A stretch of DNA of 64,000 nt from Siphonodentalium dalli (GCA_032622095.1 CP136069.1:88250958-88314957); one strand, 5' to 3'. Positions 1-13,019 are shown, numbered from the stretch's first letter. The notes: generated from the sequence alone by a model not told the origin. Made by a program: numbers and translations.

Positions 1-814
1 AAGGATTTAATATGTGCCCTTCATGATCTTAACCATCAGTGGAACAAAACACAATCAATGTAAATCGTCATTATAACTCTTTATTCGAGTCTCAATTCCG
101 AGTGTTGAAAATTCAAAAATTAAAGACGTCAAAAGACGATACGGACGCTACAACAAAAGACGTCAAAAGACGATACGTTGGAATAAGGGTTAATCAGAGA
201 TATGTTCTTCTAGGTATTCTTTAAATTTACTTGCAGACTTACAATGTTCGTGATTTTCTAAACAACAAACTGTACCTACCTTTATAATTTGCAAATGAGA
301 AGATTTTTTGGTGAGGCATACTTCCAGCGATTAGCCAATGAGTCTTACAATACAAGTTGTAACATGCTCCAACACCCACCCAACGCCCTTGTATTAATTG
401 CACCCTATTTTGCCCCAGGAAAATATTAATACTGCTGAATTGGTCTTTATCCTATTTATCCCATGGTTTTTTTTGGGAACTAAATCCCAGGTTTACAAAA
501 CTGGTATTTTGTAAGCCAGGTTTGCTGAAACTGGTATCATCATACCCATGTTTGGCTCATGTATATATTTGATTTGAGATTTGATTCAATTTGCGAATCT
601 CACCCCTGATTCGATTTGAGATTCAATTTGGCTGTAACCACCCCCCCCCCATGTTTCACAGAGGCCTAAAAGATACACCTAAGTAGAAGCTAGTAAAGAT
701 ACATTGTTGAGTAAACAATGCATTTCATTACTCCATGATTCTCATCGTAAACCAAACTCCAATATGGTGTCGGAAGTAAATTGATCGTAACATCAATATA
801 GCATACATAGCTAG

Positions 815-1154
815 AATTATGCCAAATTCACCCTTTGGGGACCTCATTTTGCATAGCCTCGTCTGCTATGGGAGAGATAGACTCAGATTGAAGTTCCCAT
901 GCAAATTGTGATGTACACCCATTGGGAACCTTGATTATGCAATGTGTCATCTGCCAATTTGGGGATGTAGAGAAACTAAACTAAAAATAAATTGAATCTA
1001 TGTGAAGAAGTTTCTATATAAATTTGATAATAAATAAACTTTCCAGAGAAGATGAGGCCTATAAGCAGAATTAGGTCCCCAGAGGATGATGTTGGGGATG
1101 CTAGCCCACTATGTGGGATAGTGTCACTAAATTCACCAATAACAGGCACACTAA
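815..1154. mobile_element. MITE, family E (GAATGAGGTCC inverted repeats), copy 1
   Basis: It shares its body with copies at 18861-19292 and 27939-28358: internal ATTCACCCTYTGGGGACCTC and TTCCCATTGGGTGTACATC motifs, and an end in ACAGGCACACTAAA. It has inverted GAATGAGGTCCCCAGAGG-type segments and no ORF. Boundaries are approximate and the superfamily is unassigned. Confidence 0.6.
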
Positions 1155-1370
1155 ACTCAATCAACACCTAACCGAGTACTCTGTTAACACATGAGTAGTG
1201 TGTAACAGTCACAGTGCAGATTCTCAACTTGGCGCAAGATTTGTACAGTGTTGACCCAATGGCCACACTCTGCTTGCATCCCACCAAGCCACTGTTGTGG
1301 GACACTCAATAGTCCACTGGAGATAAGATAAGCCAGACATGCTAACTGCTAGACCACAGAGCTGCTTGAA

Positions 1371-1376
1371 TTTATT
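1371..1376 (-). promoter_or_regulatory. Candidate polyadenylation signal
   Basis: AATAAA on the minus strand, about 73 nt downstream of the T2 stop codon. It fits the end of the last exon. Cleavage site not determined. Confidence 0.5.
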
Positions 1377-1448
1377 CTTAACATATGTTTGTAAATATTA
1401 TACAAATAAACAATCCATCAATTTAGCAACTAGGGTGGTTCAGGTGTT

Positions 1449-1651
1449 TTATATAAAATAATAACAATAAGTTGTACCATTGTTGTTGGGGCAGAATGAG
1501 TATCCATGTGTATTGCAGCATTCTTTCGTGGGACGAGGTAATCTGTGCCATGTGTTATTATAACAAGTATGCATCAAGCAATCTCCAAACTCTACCTCGC
1601 CTTCAACACAGTCCCTAATTGGTGGTGGCGGAGCAGGTGTTGTATCATTTC
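1449..1651 (-). CDS. Exon T2: terminal Cys-rich exon with stop
   Basis: The acceptor (TTTTCTGATTCAG) is at 1652-1660. Two leading bases (GA) complete the codon begun by exon B4, giving Gly. Sixty-six sense codons follow, then TAA at 1449-1451. The start is a short Pro-rich linker (DTTPAPPPP). After it come cysteines spaced C-x9-C-x4-C-x14-C-C-x7-C-x8-C and possible N-glycosylation sites at NDT, NNT and NGT. The long open frame, the phase match with B4 and the AATAAA downstream support a real 3' terminal exon. The Cys pattern loosely resembles small VWC-like modules, but I cannot assign a family. Exon T1 at 50.5 kb has a related pattern (C-x11-C-x4-C-x13-C). Confidence 0.75.
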
Positions 1652-2158
1652 CTGAATCAGAAAATTAAATAAGTTTTGATATATTAATGATTGAATGTTC
1701 AACACAAACAGTTATTTTATTAACTATGTGTTCTGATAAGATAAATAACCAAAGAATGTTCTAAGTTTAGCATATCACATAATATGCAAAGATTGTGCTC
1801 CAATGCATCATAATATTAGGTAAGTTGTGTTATCCCCTCGAAGTATATATACATGTAGTAATTATATGATATGTATTATGTTTAAGGATACCCTGGCTTT
1901 GGGGTAAAATATATTTTATTTGAGTCCAGGAACCCACCCTTCAAAGATCGATTAGATTTCAGTTTTTGAAATCTATTTATTTTCTCCAATTTTCTCGAAT
2001 TGTTGTTAGCTTAGCAAAAATGATATGCCGCCTGCAGCCGTCTGCATATATTTCCTGAATACCCCTCCTCCAGATGAATGATAGATCATTCCAGTATATG
2101 AATTTATAACTGATGGGAGAATCCATCTGGTAAAGACAGGGTTAATCTAGATATTTAA

Positions 2159-2318
2159 CCCTTTCAGTGCCAAGTCCGATTATTGTATCAACCCATATTT
2201 CCTTGATCATTTTTCAAATTTATTGATTATAATAATGTGATTCATTGATGGAAAGAGCTCTGAGAGCTATTTCCATCAATGTATCACATTATTATAATCG
2301 GACTTTGCACTGAAAGGG
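2159..2318. mobile_element. piggyBac-type MITE, P1 family, copy 1
   Basis: It starts CCCTTTCAGTGCCAAGTCCG and ends with the inverse, flanked on both sides by TTAA (2155-2158 and 2319-2322). It is largely palindromic around GAGCTCTGAGAGCT, but the right arm lacks about 45 bp present on the left. No coding capacity. Other copies: 40015-40221, 51223-51318 and a truncated one at 50133. Confidence 0.75.
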
Positions 2319-2354
2319 TTAATTGCTATAGAATATTAATGGAATACAGACCAC

Positions 2355-2512
2355 CGGAATAGCACAGGTAAGGATTGAATCCATCTAAAGCATTATTGGT
2401 TAGATAAGTTTGATTCATTCTCATCATTTCCTTTATTTCTGCTTCTGAACACCTATTCTTGGCTTGCTTCCATATTCCTCTTGGAATGCAGTCCCGAAAA
2501 GCTTGGAAGTCT
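2355..2512 (-). CDS. Exon B4: second half of six-Cys domain 4
   Basis: The acceptor is GTTTCTCTGCAG, immediately upstream. One leading base (A) completes a Val codon with the GT that ends exon A4, and 52 codons follow. Cysteines are spaced C-x12-C-x28-C, as in B1, B2 and B3. The contribution from A4 to the first B cysteine is x8, identical in all four domains. The exon ends in phase 1 before GTGGTC, a weaker donor than in the other B exons but at the same point (Cys-Tyr-Ser-G). It contains an NQT glycosylation site. Residues between cysteines are mixed charged and hydrophobic, suggesting helices. The intron to A4 is 12.6 kb and filled with transposons. Confidence 0.78.
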
Positions 2513-2680
2513 CTGCAGAGAAACATCATAAAACATAAAATACATATAATAAATATAGTGTATCTCTTCCTAGAAAGTTTATGATATATAGCTTTCAGGG
2601 TATAAAATAAAGGATATCTGTCTGAAAAATTTCTACCAATTAATATCAATTATACTTCATAATTCCATTCAGAAATCTTC

Positions 2681-2832
2681 GGGAATGAGTGTTAACATAC
2701 CTTATTACTGCAGTAATCAGCGTTCTGTTCCATACTGAGATCGAGGTCAGCGCTTGAGCTGAATAGGCGAGAAATAGATGAATTGTGATGGAAGTTCGTT
2801 CACATAGTCACATGGGCAGTGAAGGTGAATCA
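2681..2832. repeat. Inverted copy partner of 7711-7865
   Basis: About 150 bp, roughly 85% identical to the reverse complement of 7711-7865 by eye. In gene orientation it contains an exon-like block (2701-2758) with acceptor CTATTCAG and donor GTATGT, but that block has no cysteine and is not needed to join A4 to B4. A further partial match lies near 7510-7580. It may be a dispersed repeat or an inverted duplication. Confidence 0.5.
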
Positions 2833-4581
2833 CTTTTATTGTGACGTCGGACGTATATTCCAAACACTCCACTGTTTTCATTTCTACATGTCTGATAATA
2901 GACTTTTTCCTGAAATCCCATAGGGTCTTTCTTACACTGAACTTCTAGACTACCAGCAGTCGAACAAACTTCATCCAAACAAACCGGTCATCTCGTTTTT
3001 CTGGTTTCATGACTGATATGAAGATACTTCAACATGGACACTGTATGCGATCCCAGAGATCATGTTTCACTATAGTTATTTGGTTTATATGATTTTCCGA
3101 CTCAAAAATCAAATCCGAGCTCTTTTTCCACTGCGAAGAAATTAAAATTCAACGATATTATTGTATCACACCGATTGGACTCATTGACGAAATACCTCAC
3201 AGCGGGTTAAGTGTATATAGGACCACTGATTGTATGAAAGTCCGGTCCCGGTCTATCAATATATCGGTTGACAAATTATCCCTCGAACAATCTCTGCATG
3301 GTCATAACGATCCTGCATGATTCCGACTTTTCAACAAAAACCAGGTGCATGAGGCTCAGTTTTCATATTATTTTACCATATACATTGGTTTCAATCCAAC
3401 CTGATGTCACTGGAAACATTTTTTTTCCACATTGTTAGCAGATTCAGCACGTAACAAGATGAGCAAAGGCTCTGTTTCAGACTACTTACTAAACCATTCA
3501 GTCACTGGGGACCCCATATCTTTATTTGGTAATATACATGTGGTTCGCTCTATGCACATGCACGTGCATGCATTACATCATTTCCAAATATACATGCCAC
3601 TGTCATGCGGCAATTACCGCATTGAATCAAAACCAGGCCGGTGTTTATTTTGGGACATGGAAACTCGGGATTTTCCATCAAATTGGGAGTTACTTTCCTT
3701 TTCAAAGGGTCCGTTGTACCTGCAAACAACACAGTTGATTTTTCTGCGATACTTGCTATCGTGTGTGGGCAATGTCGGCCCTCATCGGTCACGTGGTGGT
3801 TTTACCATGCAGGACCCGCAACAACTTGTATATTTATCATCATCATCAAGCTACAGGTACAACTTAATGCAGCATTGGAGGTACATGCATTCCCAAGTAT
3901 CCCGTACCATGGCGCAAATGATTAGTGATTGGATCGTGCAACTGGTGTGGTATAACATGTAATCAACCGACACATGATTGCCATCAGAACTCATATGTTT
4001 GTGATAATCCAAAAATGTTTCCGAAAAAAGGCACTCATCATGCTTCAAGTCAAAATTCAATTGAATATTATTTAAACCATAACACGGAAATGTCAAACCA
4101 GTCCAATCAGAAAGCCAATCTTTAAAAGTTAGTCAATAAATGGGCTTGCACCAAAGATACTCAAGGCGAATGCAGCAAAATGGAGGAGCACAAAATAACT
4201 TGTCTACTAGGAAGATTAATTATTTTAAGATCTACAGCTTACTGTCATCATAAACGAATCAAATGTGCACAGACAATAACACTACAACGTTAATTCGTTA
4301 CTGAACCATCTCACAGCGATGAGATCCGGTCGGATACCCCATCCTGATTCAGAAGTTAGGATAACTTTGGGCACTTCGTGGAAAAAAACACAGATGCAAT
4401 TATTCAAGATATTTCTCAATGCCTTCCTCAGTAAGGATACCAAGATCTCCAGGAACTGGACAATGACTCTGGGGTTTGCTCAATAAATTCACTTCCCATA
4501 GTCAACACAGATTCACCTCCCATGGACAACACAGATTGATCTGCTTCTCAACTGATTTGATTCCTTTTACTTCCATATTAA

Positions 4582-4971
4582 CCCTTTACCCAACAGAAGG
4601 GCCATGTGCCAATGCATTCTCTTATATATGCGAGTCGACCATAGGTCGCCTCGCATATATAAGAGAATGCATTGGCTTAACACATTAAAAATTATAAAAT
4701 TGTTAAAGAATGTAAGAAAAAATGGTAAAAAGTGTTTAATAGATTTTTTTTAGGCCAATGCATTCTCTTATATATGCGAGGCGACCTATGGTCGACTCGC
4801 ATATATAAGAGAATGCATTGGCACAGGGCATAACTGTAACTATCACAATGTGGTCAAGGAGCCGGTTCCAATGATATCCATATTTGTATGGTTCTATTGA
4901 GACAGACCGAAGATATTTTAGGCTGTTGAAGCTTTATTTGGCCGGTTTTGGCCGGTTTGTTGGGTAAAGGG
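4582..4971. mobile_element. piggyBac-type element, P3 family, with two hairpins
   Basis: The terminal inverted repeat CCCTTTACCCAACA is present at both ends, flanked by TTAA (4578-4581 and 4972-4975). Inside are two near-perfect 69-bp palindromes, 4608-4676 and 4754-4822, each reading GCCAATGCATTCTCTTATAT inward. The second is the reverse complement of the first, so the left half of the element is a larger palindrome. Solo ends of the same family are at 21517-21534 and about 27388-27402. No ORF. Confidence 0.8.
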
Positions 4972-5344
4972 TTAAATGGGTAATTGAGTAATACAATCTC
5001 TTTTGTGCTGGAATACCAGTAGCATTTCCAATAAGGATGGACTGATCATATTCTGCAACAGTATATGTCATATTACCATTTCTGGGTCATGCCTAAGGTG
5101 CATATCAAAGGCCAGTATTTTATCGGCATTCTGTTGGATTGAGACATGTATGTACACATGTACATTCTCCACCCTGCCATAATGATCGAGATTGCATGGA
5201 AACCATTTCAAATATCACAGAACTGTAACACTTCGCCATCTTCAGGTCTACGACTAATCTGGACAAATCAAATCCAACTCCACGTATCCCACAGTATTGA
5301 GGATATCACCAACACAGTTATCTTGAGAGCAATCTCGATCTCCC

Positions 5345-5452
5345 CGAGAGCTTTCCGATAAATGGCAACAAGCCATATTTCCGACTAAATCCTGAAAAGT
5401 TACCCATAATTCTGCTGTGGTTAAGGAGTCAATTACTTAGGGCATTACTGTA
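5345..5452. mobile_element. mariner-type MITE, half copy
   Basis: It begins GAGAGCTTTCCGAT at the centre of the full palindrome and runs to the GGGCATTACTGTA terminus. The other arm is absent. See the full copies at 27034-27250 and 46745-47000. Confidence 0.65.
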
Positions 5453-8253
5453 CTATGTTCAGCTATAAACCGGTTCAGCGCATTATGAGATTCAAATTAC
5501 TGGTCTTCACACTTTCCATAAAATATTTTGACTGTTATTGCATGAACGTTCGTAAGATTTCACATTACTTTTTGACATCTTATTCCACCTAAATGTACCT
5601 CCAGAGTATTCACAAAGATCCTCATTAGCACTGAGCTATGTCTCTACATTTCATCTGGTATAATAAGTCATTTGTCGTCACATTTACTTATTTGAAACTC
5701 AAAGCTAGCTGATTATGCTCTGCTCTTTCCCATCTGGATCCTTTATAATTGTATCAATAGCTACTTCTGTCTGTTTTGCATGACATGCATAACTGATGGA
5801 ATGAATACCTTCTGATCTCTCCATAGCTAGATGTTGGCTTGCATTGGAACCAGTAAAACTGACCTAACCACTACTAACATGGCCATCAGGGTAACATCCA
5901 TTTGGTTTTGGAACTCCAAGTCCAAGATGAATTTGGAGGGGGGCAAATTGACCACCCACCATTTCTTGACTGCTTTTGATATGTCTAATTATATATCTCG
6001 TCTGAATTCTCACATTTTGGACTTTGGAAGTGGGAACAGTGTCACACATTCAGACACATTGAGGTGTTCAAAGTCTTTTGTTCAGCAGAGTTTCTGCTTA
6101 GAACTGCTAATCATCCTTAATCGATGTCGCAATCATATTTTGAGCATTAACAATGGACCCCATGATTAAATTAGTGGCTGACCACCAAATAATTCTCAAC
6201 AGGGGACTCGCCTTCGATTTAGGCCAAGCTGGGTTGTCTACCTGGACCATGTGATGACAAAACCAGATTTTCAGCAAGCACAAATGAATATGAATGCTAT
6301 TGTACTTTTGGAGAGCTTTATATCAGTCTGGAATTTATCAGAATACTACAGCTGTTATTATTCAATCCTGGAGACACAGCACATTCGTAATCAAACCTAA
6401 TCTCATCGCAACAGTAAATCGAGCTAATGCCAAAAAACTACCCATTTCTACTGACTTAGACCACTGGCTGGGACTTATTTCATACTCCCATTCCATGTCT
6501 GACATTTCCATATAAGCGAATATCATATATCTACACACCACCTCAGCCATGCAACAGGGCAAACGAGATGTTTCTTAGCTTGATGGCCTAATTTAAATAA
6601 TGAGTTAAATGAACGTGGCAACTCAAATTTCTTTAAAATACCGATATGCGCTATATGACATGATAACAGTGACACTCCTTCCTTTCTCAGAAAGGCGTTG
6701 TTTTCTGACAACACCCATAATACTGTCTTATGATTACCATTTGTTCAGCGCAATGCTACTCTTGCATCAATATCTCTGCTCATAGAGTCATACCTATTAC
6801 CACAGGTCTACACAAAGCAGATATTCCATTCACCTCATTCTAACTGACAAACATCCAATCTAGCTGGTTGCTGTTGACAACAACTTTGTCTTTTTCTGAA
6901 AACGTCATTGGATCACACTGACTCTCTAGGTCATCTGACTAAAATCCAGAACAATTTGTCCATGGTCTAGTAAAGTTTCACATACTACCAATAGTCTGAC
7001 ATTCTTCACGCTGTCGGAGGAGCATCAACCTTTTCTGTTACTTTTTCCAGGCAGTCCAGAGTATACCTGTACATACTAGTATACCCCTCAATATCATCTT
7101 GAACACATCCAACTGGACATTCTCTGGCGTATTTATGAGTTTGGCCCAACTACACCCCATGCTGCACATTTTCCAAGGTTAATTCCAGATATCTTGGAAA
7201 ACAGAAGGGGGCGCAGTTAACTCCCTCATGGTGTACTAGTAGAAATACGTGCTGACATTTCAAAGAACTACACAGCTCTGGTACTTAACATGGCGCAACG
7301 AACACATTGTCATCATCCGACTTGAATCACATTCAGAATTACATAGAAAGAGCTTTTCATAGTCAGAATATGATGTGGAACGCCATCTGATAATGGTAAG
7401 ATTAGTCCATTATATTTAATTCACCTGTGTTGTTATACACACGCACATATTTTGATACCTGTGTTGTTATACACATATACAATCTTGACAATTTTCTCGG
7501 AATGAAGCTATGTTTAATAACACTATCGTTCCCGAAGATTTCTGAACAAAATTATGAAGTATAATTCCATCTCTCTTCTTCCCATTTATGGGTGGATGAG
7601 AAGAATTATACAAATAATGGAGGGAAGAAATATAAAGGAATGACTTCCCACCCTCAGAATTCCCTCCTGTGTTCTAGATTGTCAAAATTTCTCTTATGTT
7701 CTCATCATTGTGATTCACCTTCACTGCCCAGGTGACTATGTGAATGGACTTCCTTCACAATTCACAAATTTCTCGCCTAGTCAGATCGAACACTGACCTA
7801 GATCTCGGTAAATAACAGAACACTGATTACTGCAGTAATAAGCTATGTTAACACTCTCATTCCCTCATATTTCTTCCGTCCATTATTCGCATAATTCCTC
7901 TCATCCACCCATAAATGGGAAGATCAGAGGTGGATTATATATTTAGAATTCCTTCAGAACAAGACACATTCAGAGCATACTAAGAGCATGAACTCTATCT
8001 TCTTAGCAGCCTCAATAAGGGAAATTTTCCTTTCAACTAAGAGATTATAATAAATGTGAATTATGTGCAGCTGCATCAGCATTAAATCACTTTATTAATG
8101 TCCGTATAGACAAATAATATCTCAAGTTTTATTTATATTTTATTAAAATAATGCTATTTGTAGTTTTTAAATAAATTTTTATCAAAATTTTGTTGATTAA
8201 TTTTTGGCCCAAGAGAGATACACTTATTTTAGTGAATCGGTGAGCACCCACAC
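5453..8253. other. Intron region without supportable gene
   Basis: Part of the A4-B4 intron. Short open frames occur on both strands between 5.8 and 6.7 kb, but none has a motif I recognise or a matching splice context. Region 7560-7645 is an inverted match of 7860-7945 (shared CCCATTTATGGGTGGATGAG), forming a hairpin around the repeat at 7711-7865. Parts of 5.0-7.4 kb read like a much-decayed transposon, but I cannot name it. Confidence 0.4.
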
Positions 8254-8418
8254 TAGGGTAATGTCCTAAATAATCGACCCCTAAACCACAGCAGAATTAT
8301 GGGAAATTTTTCAGGATTTAGTCGGAAATATGGCTTATTGCCATTCAACGGAAGCCCTCGGTCAGAATAAATCCGAATAAATCCTGAAAAATATTTACCA
8401 TAATTCTGCTGTGGTTAA

Positions 8419-11400
8419 CCTCTTCGCTGCTAAATGACATTATGACATCGTGTGCTGGGCTGTTGTCGTTTTTGCAATTTTCCAATTGGAAAATATAACG
8501 GGAATATCACAAGAACCATAAAACTGACTCATTTGAAAGACTATTATCGTTCACAATCGTGGAACATCATATACTGTTTGAAACTTCGAGATACAATATT
8601 TTCCTAAATAAGTAAAATATATATCTTCTAGAAGTATCTTGCCCACTGAACTATATGGTATATTATCCCAAGTAGGAGGGGTTAACTCTCCGAGTTGAAA
8701 AAAACGTACGAAATTCTATGGTACATATCCTCTGTCATGTTCATGACCCGTGTAATCACGTGATTTCTGACACGTAGTGAAGAATTCGCCATATTTTTAT
8801 CCCCAGTAGGACATTCCTCGTGAGCGGGGTGGGTGCGAAACCCTGGGAGGGAGCTCAGCGTTCAGTGGGCAAGATACTTCTAGGAGATATATATTTTACT
8901 TATTTAGGAAAATATTGTATCTCCGTCAAAGGTATCTTGCCCACTGAACTATATGGTAAAGAATAGAATTTTCTAACAGGTGGAGGCCACGAGGAAACAA
9001 AAACACTGCTATGCATCTGAATCAAAGAACTGGATTCCCAAATGTGGAAATGCCCACCAACACAGTTAAACCCAACTGACCAATCACAGGCTACTGAATC
9101 CATGACAGAAAGGCAGCCAGGAACCGAAATTCCAATGTCATTAAGGTGGAAATCCACAAAAACAAAAATTGGACTAACGATGCATCAGGATTGTGGCACA
9201 AGCCCAAAACCAGCAAAAACCGACGGCAGGTATGTAATGAAAAGCAGACCAAGGGCCACCGCGCCCCAACTGTTCGAGCTCTGCTGACTGGTCCCCAACA
9301 AGTCGATGGCGCAAGATATCCCTTCTGGTAAGGATGGGGTGCCCCTCCAATGGGACCCTGTTCCGGAGACAACCATCGCCCGAAGTGCGAATCGAGAGGG
9401 CGGATCATAATCAAGCACTATCAGGGAAAACAAAACCATTATGTACCGACAACCGAGCCCATAAGAAGAATGACGTATTAGACGCAAAGGCCGATATCAC
9501 AGAAGCCATTTCGTTCTTTTCCATGCTGCTAATACGCCGTGTTGCCCATTAAGCCCGAGTGGGGTGCTGAACTAGACCTCATGTCAACAGTGTTCTGAAA
9601 TTGAGCATATGTCGAACCATGGATAATGGACTCATCTATGTATCACTGGACAACAAAAGTGAAATCCATGTTGAGTTAGCACTGAAAGCAACCTGAAGAC
9701 AAAATATATGTCATTCGTATCTTAATACGGAAACACAGCGAGGTCGGAGATAAAGCATGTATGCTTGTTTATCTCTGATTCTTGCGTCCCAAATCGAGAT
9801 GTAAATATTTACCCTATCGAGCACCCGAACCAGTCCAGAACACGTCTTAAAAGTCAGGAAAATGAAAGGGCGAGAGTCATATACTAATCTAGTGATATGA
9901 ATGACTATAGACATTCTCCAGAAAAGCCCGTGACCATGAAAGAGCTGGATGGAACATGGAAAGAAGAAACAACTTATAAAGCAAGAAGTTGAACACATCC
10001 CAACCCGAGAACAGTAAAATGGTGGAATACCTCTCAGGATGGTCGAACCCAGGTCGCCAAGTGTGCAGTCCGATGGCATAACCACCCAGCTCTGACGACG
10101 TTAGGCAGGGTACAAATTGACCGGCATCACAGGGCAAGTTGCTACCCAAATGCTAACAAAAGCCATGCAACTTGGATCCTATTTCCTCATTTGACTGTCC
10201 CAGGGTATGCCAACAGTCGTCCCGTAGTATCCGACTTGGAGTCCCTGTCGATAGTCCAGAAAGCCCACCAAATGCGGCCAATGGGTTCGATGGGTAGCCC
10301 CAACCCGCGACCTGTTTGGTGGGACTATCATCCTGAGTGCTAATTACGCCAATGAAGGGAACACTATACATCGACAAGTGACAGTGTCCTGGTCGTAAAG
10401 GTTTCTATCTCTTCCTTGGAACCCTCGAAACAAGGGAAAGCACTCTGATGTTCTGTTAAATTGTAAATGATTGTAGAACAATGCAATCAAATCATGTCAA
10501 TCTGAGGTTATTTGCTAATCAAAATTCGACATTAATTTTCTTCCTGCGCTTGGCTGCATCAGAGAACACTGAACAACTAACTGAGCTCCCTCGTAAGCGC
10601 ATGTAAAGGTGACCCGAAAGGAATGTCGAAAGCCCTTTCACCTCGTGCTGGAGCGACTGCTCGATCTGATTCTGATCTCCATCCGTCGATGGGGTGTTAA
10701 CAGCACAATACACCACGACAAGCTTCATTTCTAATTGCATGTGAGGTCTGGTCATTGGGGACCCCGGAGGAATGTCCAGAGCCTGTACATCTCGGGGTGG
10801 AGCAGCAGCTCGACCGATCCCGATATCCAACTGACCGAACTGGCGATGGGAGGTCAGTAGGTACCAGTTCCCAAGCAAGCTTCCTGCTATAATGGCGTCA
10901 GGGAATAAGATCTTTTGTTTTCATTTAAAATCAAACCCGAAGTTACTGGCAGCTGTTGGCCAGAATGCGGCCAGTAACCTGTCTGCCAAGCCCCCGGAAG
11001 TGGTGACTTATAATAAGGAGGAAACAAGCCTGTGAACTGTGATCCCATTCCAAGCCCAGCTGGGGCAGAAGGCATGGAGGATAAACTTTCAGGTGCCAAA
11101 TAATTGCGTAAATGTAATAATTTGAGAAAAAGTCTCCTAATTTGAATTGAGACAAAGTAAAATGGCCATTCGACTAGTAATTTTAGCCCAAATTTCCACA
11201 CACTATGATCATAAGGCACCGGAGAGCTCAGTGGTCACAGCCGTCCGGGGCACGTCAACAGCCAACGGTCGACCCGCAGAAGCAGATTGACGTCCCGCTC
11301 GATAGTCCAGGGAGCGCACCAATGTGACTAATGGGTTCAATGGGTAGCCCCAACCCGCGCCCTGTTTGGTGTGACTATCGCCCCGAGTGCTAATTACGCC

Positions 11401-13019
11401 AATTAGAGGAACACGATATATCGGCAAGTCAGAGAAGGATCCAGGGATGTTTTGATACCTGTTACAGGTTTGGGTGCCCAAACTATAGAGACCCAAATGT
11501 CCCCAAATTCCATGTAGATAGTATTTATTCCAGTTGGATCTTCCATATTTTCAAGGAATTTTTCTACAATTCAACAAAATGTCCTAGTAATGCAAATCAT
11601 CAGCCCGCAGATGATATATAGTCTATAATATGGAGCCTTTATTTGCACAATCAAGTATCCAGTACTGAATATTTTAACATCCAAATTTATATGGGCACAT
11701 ACTCAAATACAGAACAGGTGTCCCCAAACAAAAATTCTCTGGATCCTTCCCCGCGAGTTTGTCCGTGTCCTAGGGGAAGCAACTCGTGTGAGCTACGGGT
11801 TCTATGGGTAGCCCCAACCCGCGTCCTGTGTGGTGTGACTATCGCTCCGAGTGCTAATTACGCCAATTAGAGGAACCCTATATATCGACTTTCGTTCTCT
11901 ATTCTTGGGACCTCGAAACGAGGGAAGCGACGTCAAGGGGAGCTACGGGGAAGGCGATTCATGAACCTGTTCTTACCTCGATGAGCAGTCCTGTGAAAGT
12001 AATTAATGTGATTACGAACAATCACAAATACACCTGTTGTGTTATGTTACCATGCCTGTGCCAACCTAGGCAGTAACAGCTCCATTGTTGGTTAAAAAGG
12101 TTCAAATTGACATTCAGGATTTTACAATCCTATCAGCGTATTTCACAAGCGTTAAAACAGTGCTTTTGTCTTCAGTTTTACACCAGACGATGATTGTCAA
12201 CGTCTAAATAAAGCCGTAAAACGAAAAAATGAACTCGAAAGTAAGCCACCTAATTTTGTGATACCTTTAACCACCGTCAACGCACGTGGTAACTTAAATT
12301 ATACGTCACCTGTATGCCATAGATTTGTTATAAAGAAAACGATCAGCGTCTTTAGTCATATCCAATGGTGCCTCGAATGTTCTGTCGTTAATAGGCCAGA
12401 AACTCTAATATTGTCGGCATAAACAACGGATATAACTTCATTGACCGATTAAAATTATGGAAGACAAAGTCCGTTAAAACGAAACGAATCATCCATTTCC
12501 GATCTTATATTCGGAACAAAACCGCGTAATCTTTATGTGAATTGTTACATAATTTTCAACTATAAGCAAAGAAATAATGTTGTTTGTATAAAACAAAAAC
12601 AAAACTGTTTTTGCTATATAAACTGCAACTTAGCTTCGTATTCTTGTGAGAGATTCTTTTTGCACCCGTCCCTGGTGAGGAGGGAAAAAAATATGGCGAA
12701 TTCTTCACTACGTGTCAGAAATCACGTGATTACACGGGTCATGAACATGACAGAGGATATGTACCATAGAATTTTGTACGTTTTTTTCAACTCGGAGAGT
12801 TAACCCCTCCTACTTGGGATAATATACCATATAGTTCAGTGGGCAAGATACCTTTGACGGAGATACAGTTATTTCTATGCACCAATCTCTGAGTTCCAGT
12901 TATGTATAATGGCATATTGCTAATGTGTTGAAGTGGGTCCGTAGTACCTACGGACCATATAGCACACAGCGTGCACTTTTAGGTCTGTAATAGTTACGGA
13001 CGTTATAGCAGCGAAGAGG
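8419..13019. mobile_element. Large non-autonomous piggyBac-type element (4.6 kb)
   Basis: Terminal inverted repeats CCTCTTCGCTGCTA (14 bp, identical) are flanked by TTAA at 8415-8418 and 13020-13023. Subterminal inverted repeats of about 160 bp (8640-8802 and 12690-12852) differ at roughly one position. A further hairpin links 8597-8660 with 8866-8925. The interior, about 9.0-12.0 kb, has higher G+C, several overlapping open frames on both strands of at most 124 codons, and a threefold repeat. No piggyBac transposase (usually about 600 residues) is visible. Superfamily is inferred from TTAA and the short repeat. Confidence 0.72.
10200..11940 (+). repeat. Threefold diverged repeat inside the 4.6-kb element
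   Basis: A segment containing GGGTAGCCCCAACCCGCG and GAGTGCTAATTACGCCAAT recurs at about 10200-10450, 11230-11440 and 11795-11940. The first two also share an upstream part (GATAGTCCAG). The first and third share a downstream part (CCTCGAAACAAGGGAA versus CCTCGAAACGAGGGAA). Function unknown. Confidence 0.65.

Noticed and set aside
2701-2758. Exon with good splice sites between A4 and B4
   Set aside because: It matches the A-exon phases but has no cysteines and is shorter. A4 at 15.1 kb supplies the missing cysteines with the exact x8 spacing to B4, and the block is part of an inverted repeat.
3432-3962. 176-codon plus-strand open frame
   Set aside because: Several frames on both strands are open here at once. 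No known motif, no splice or promoter context, and it lies opposite to the host gene within its intron.
9042-11219. Overlapping open frames of 60-124 codons
   Set aside because: Open on both strands, no conserved motif, interrupted, and inside a non-autonomous element.
12537-12803. 88-codon plus-strand frame
   Set aside because: Its second half is the 160-bp inverted repeat of the 4.6-kb element; no motif or homology recognised.
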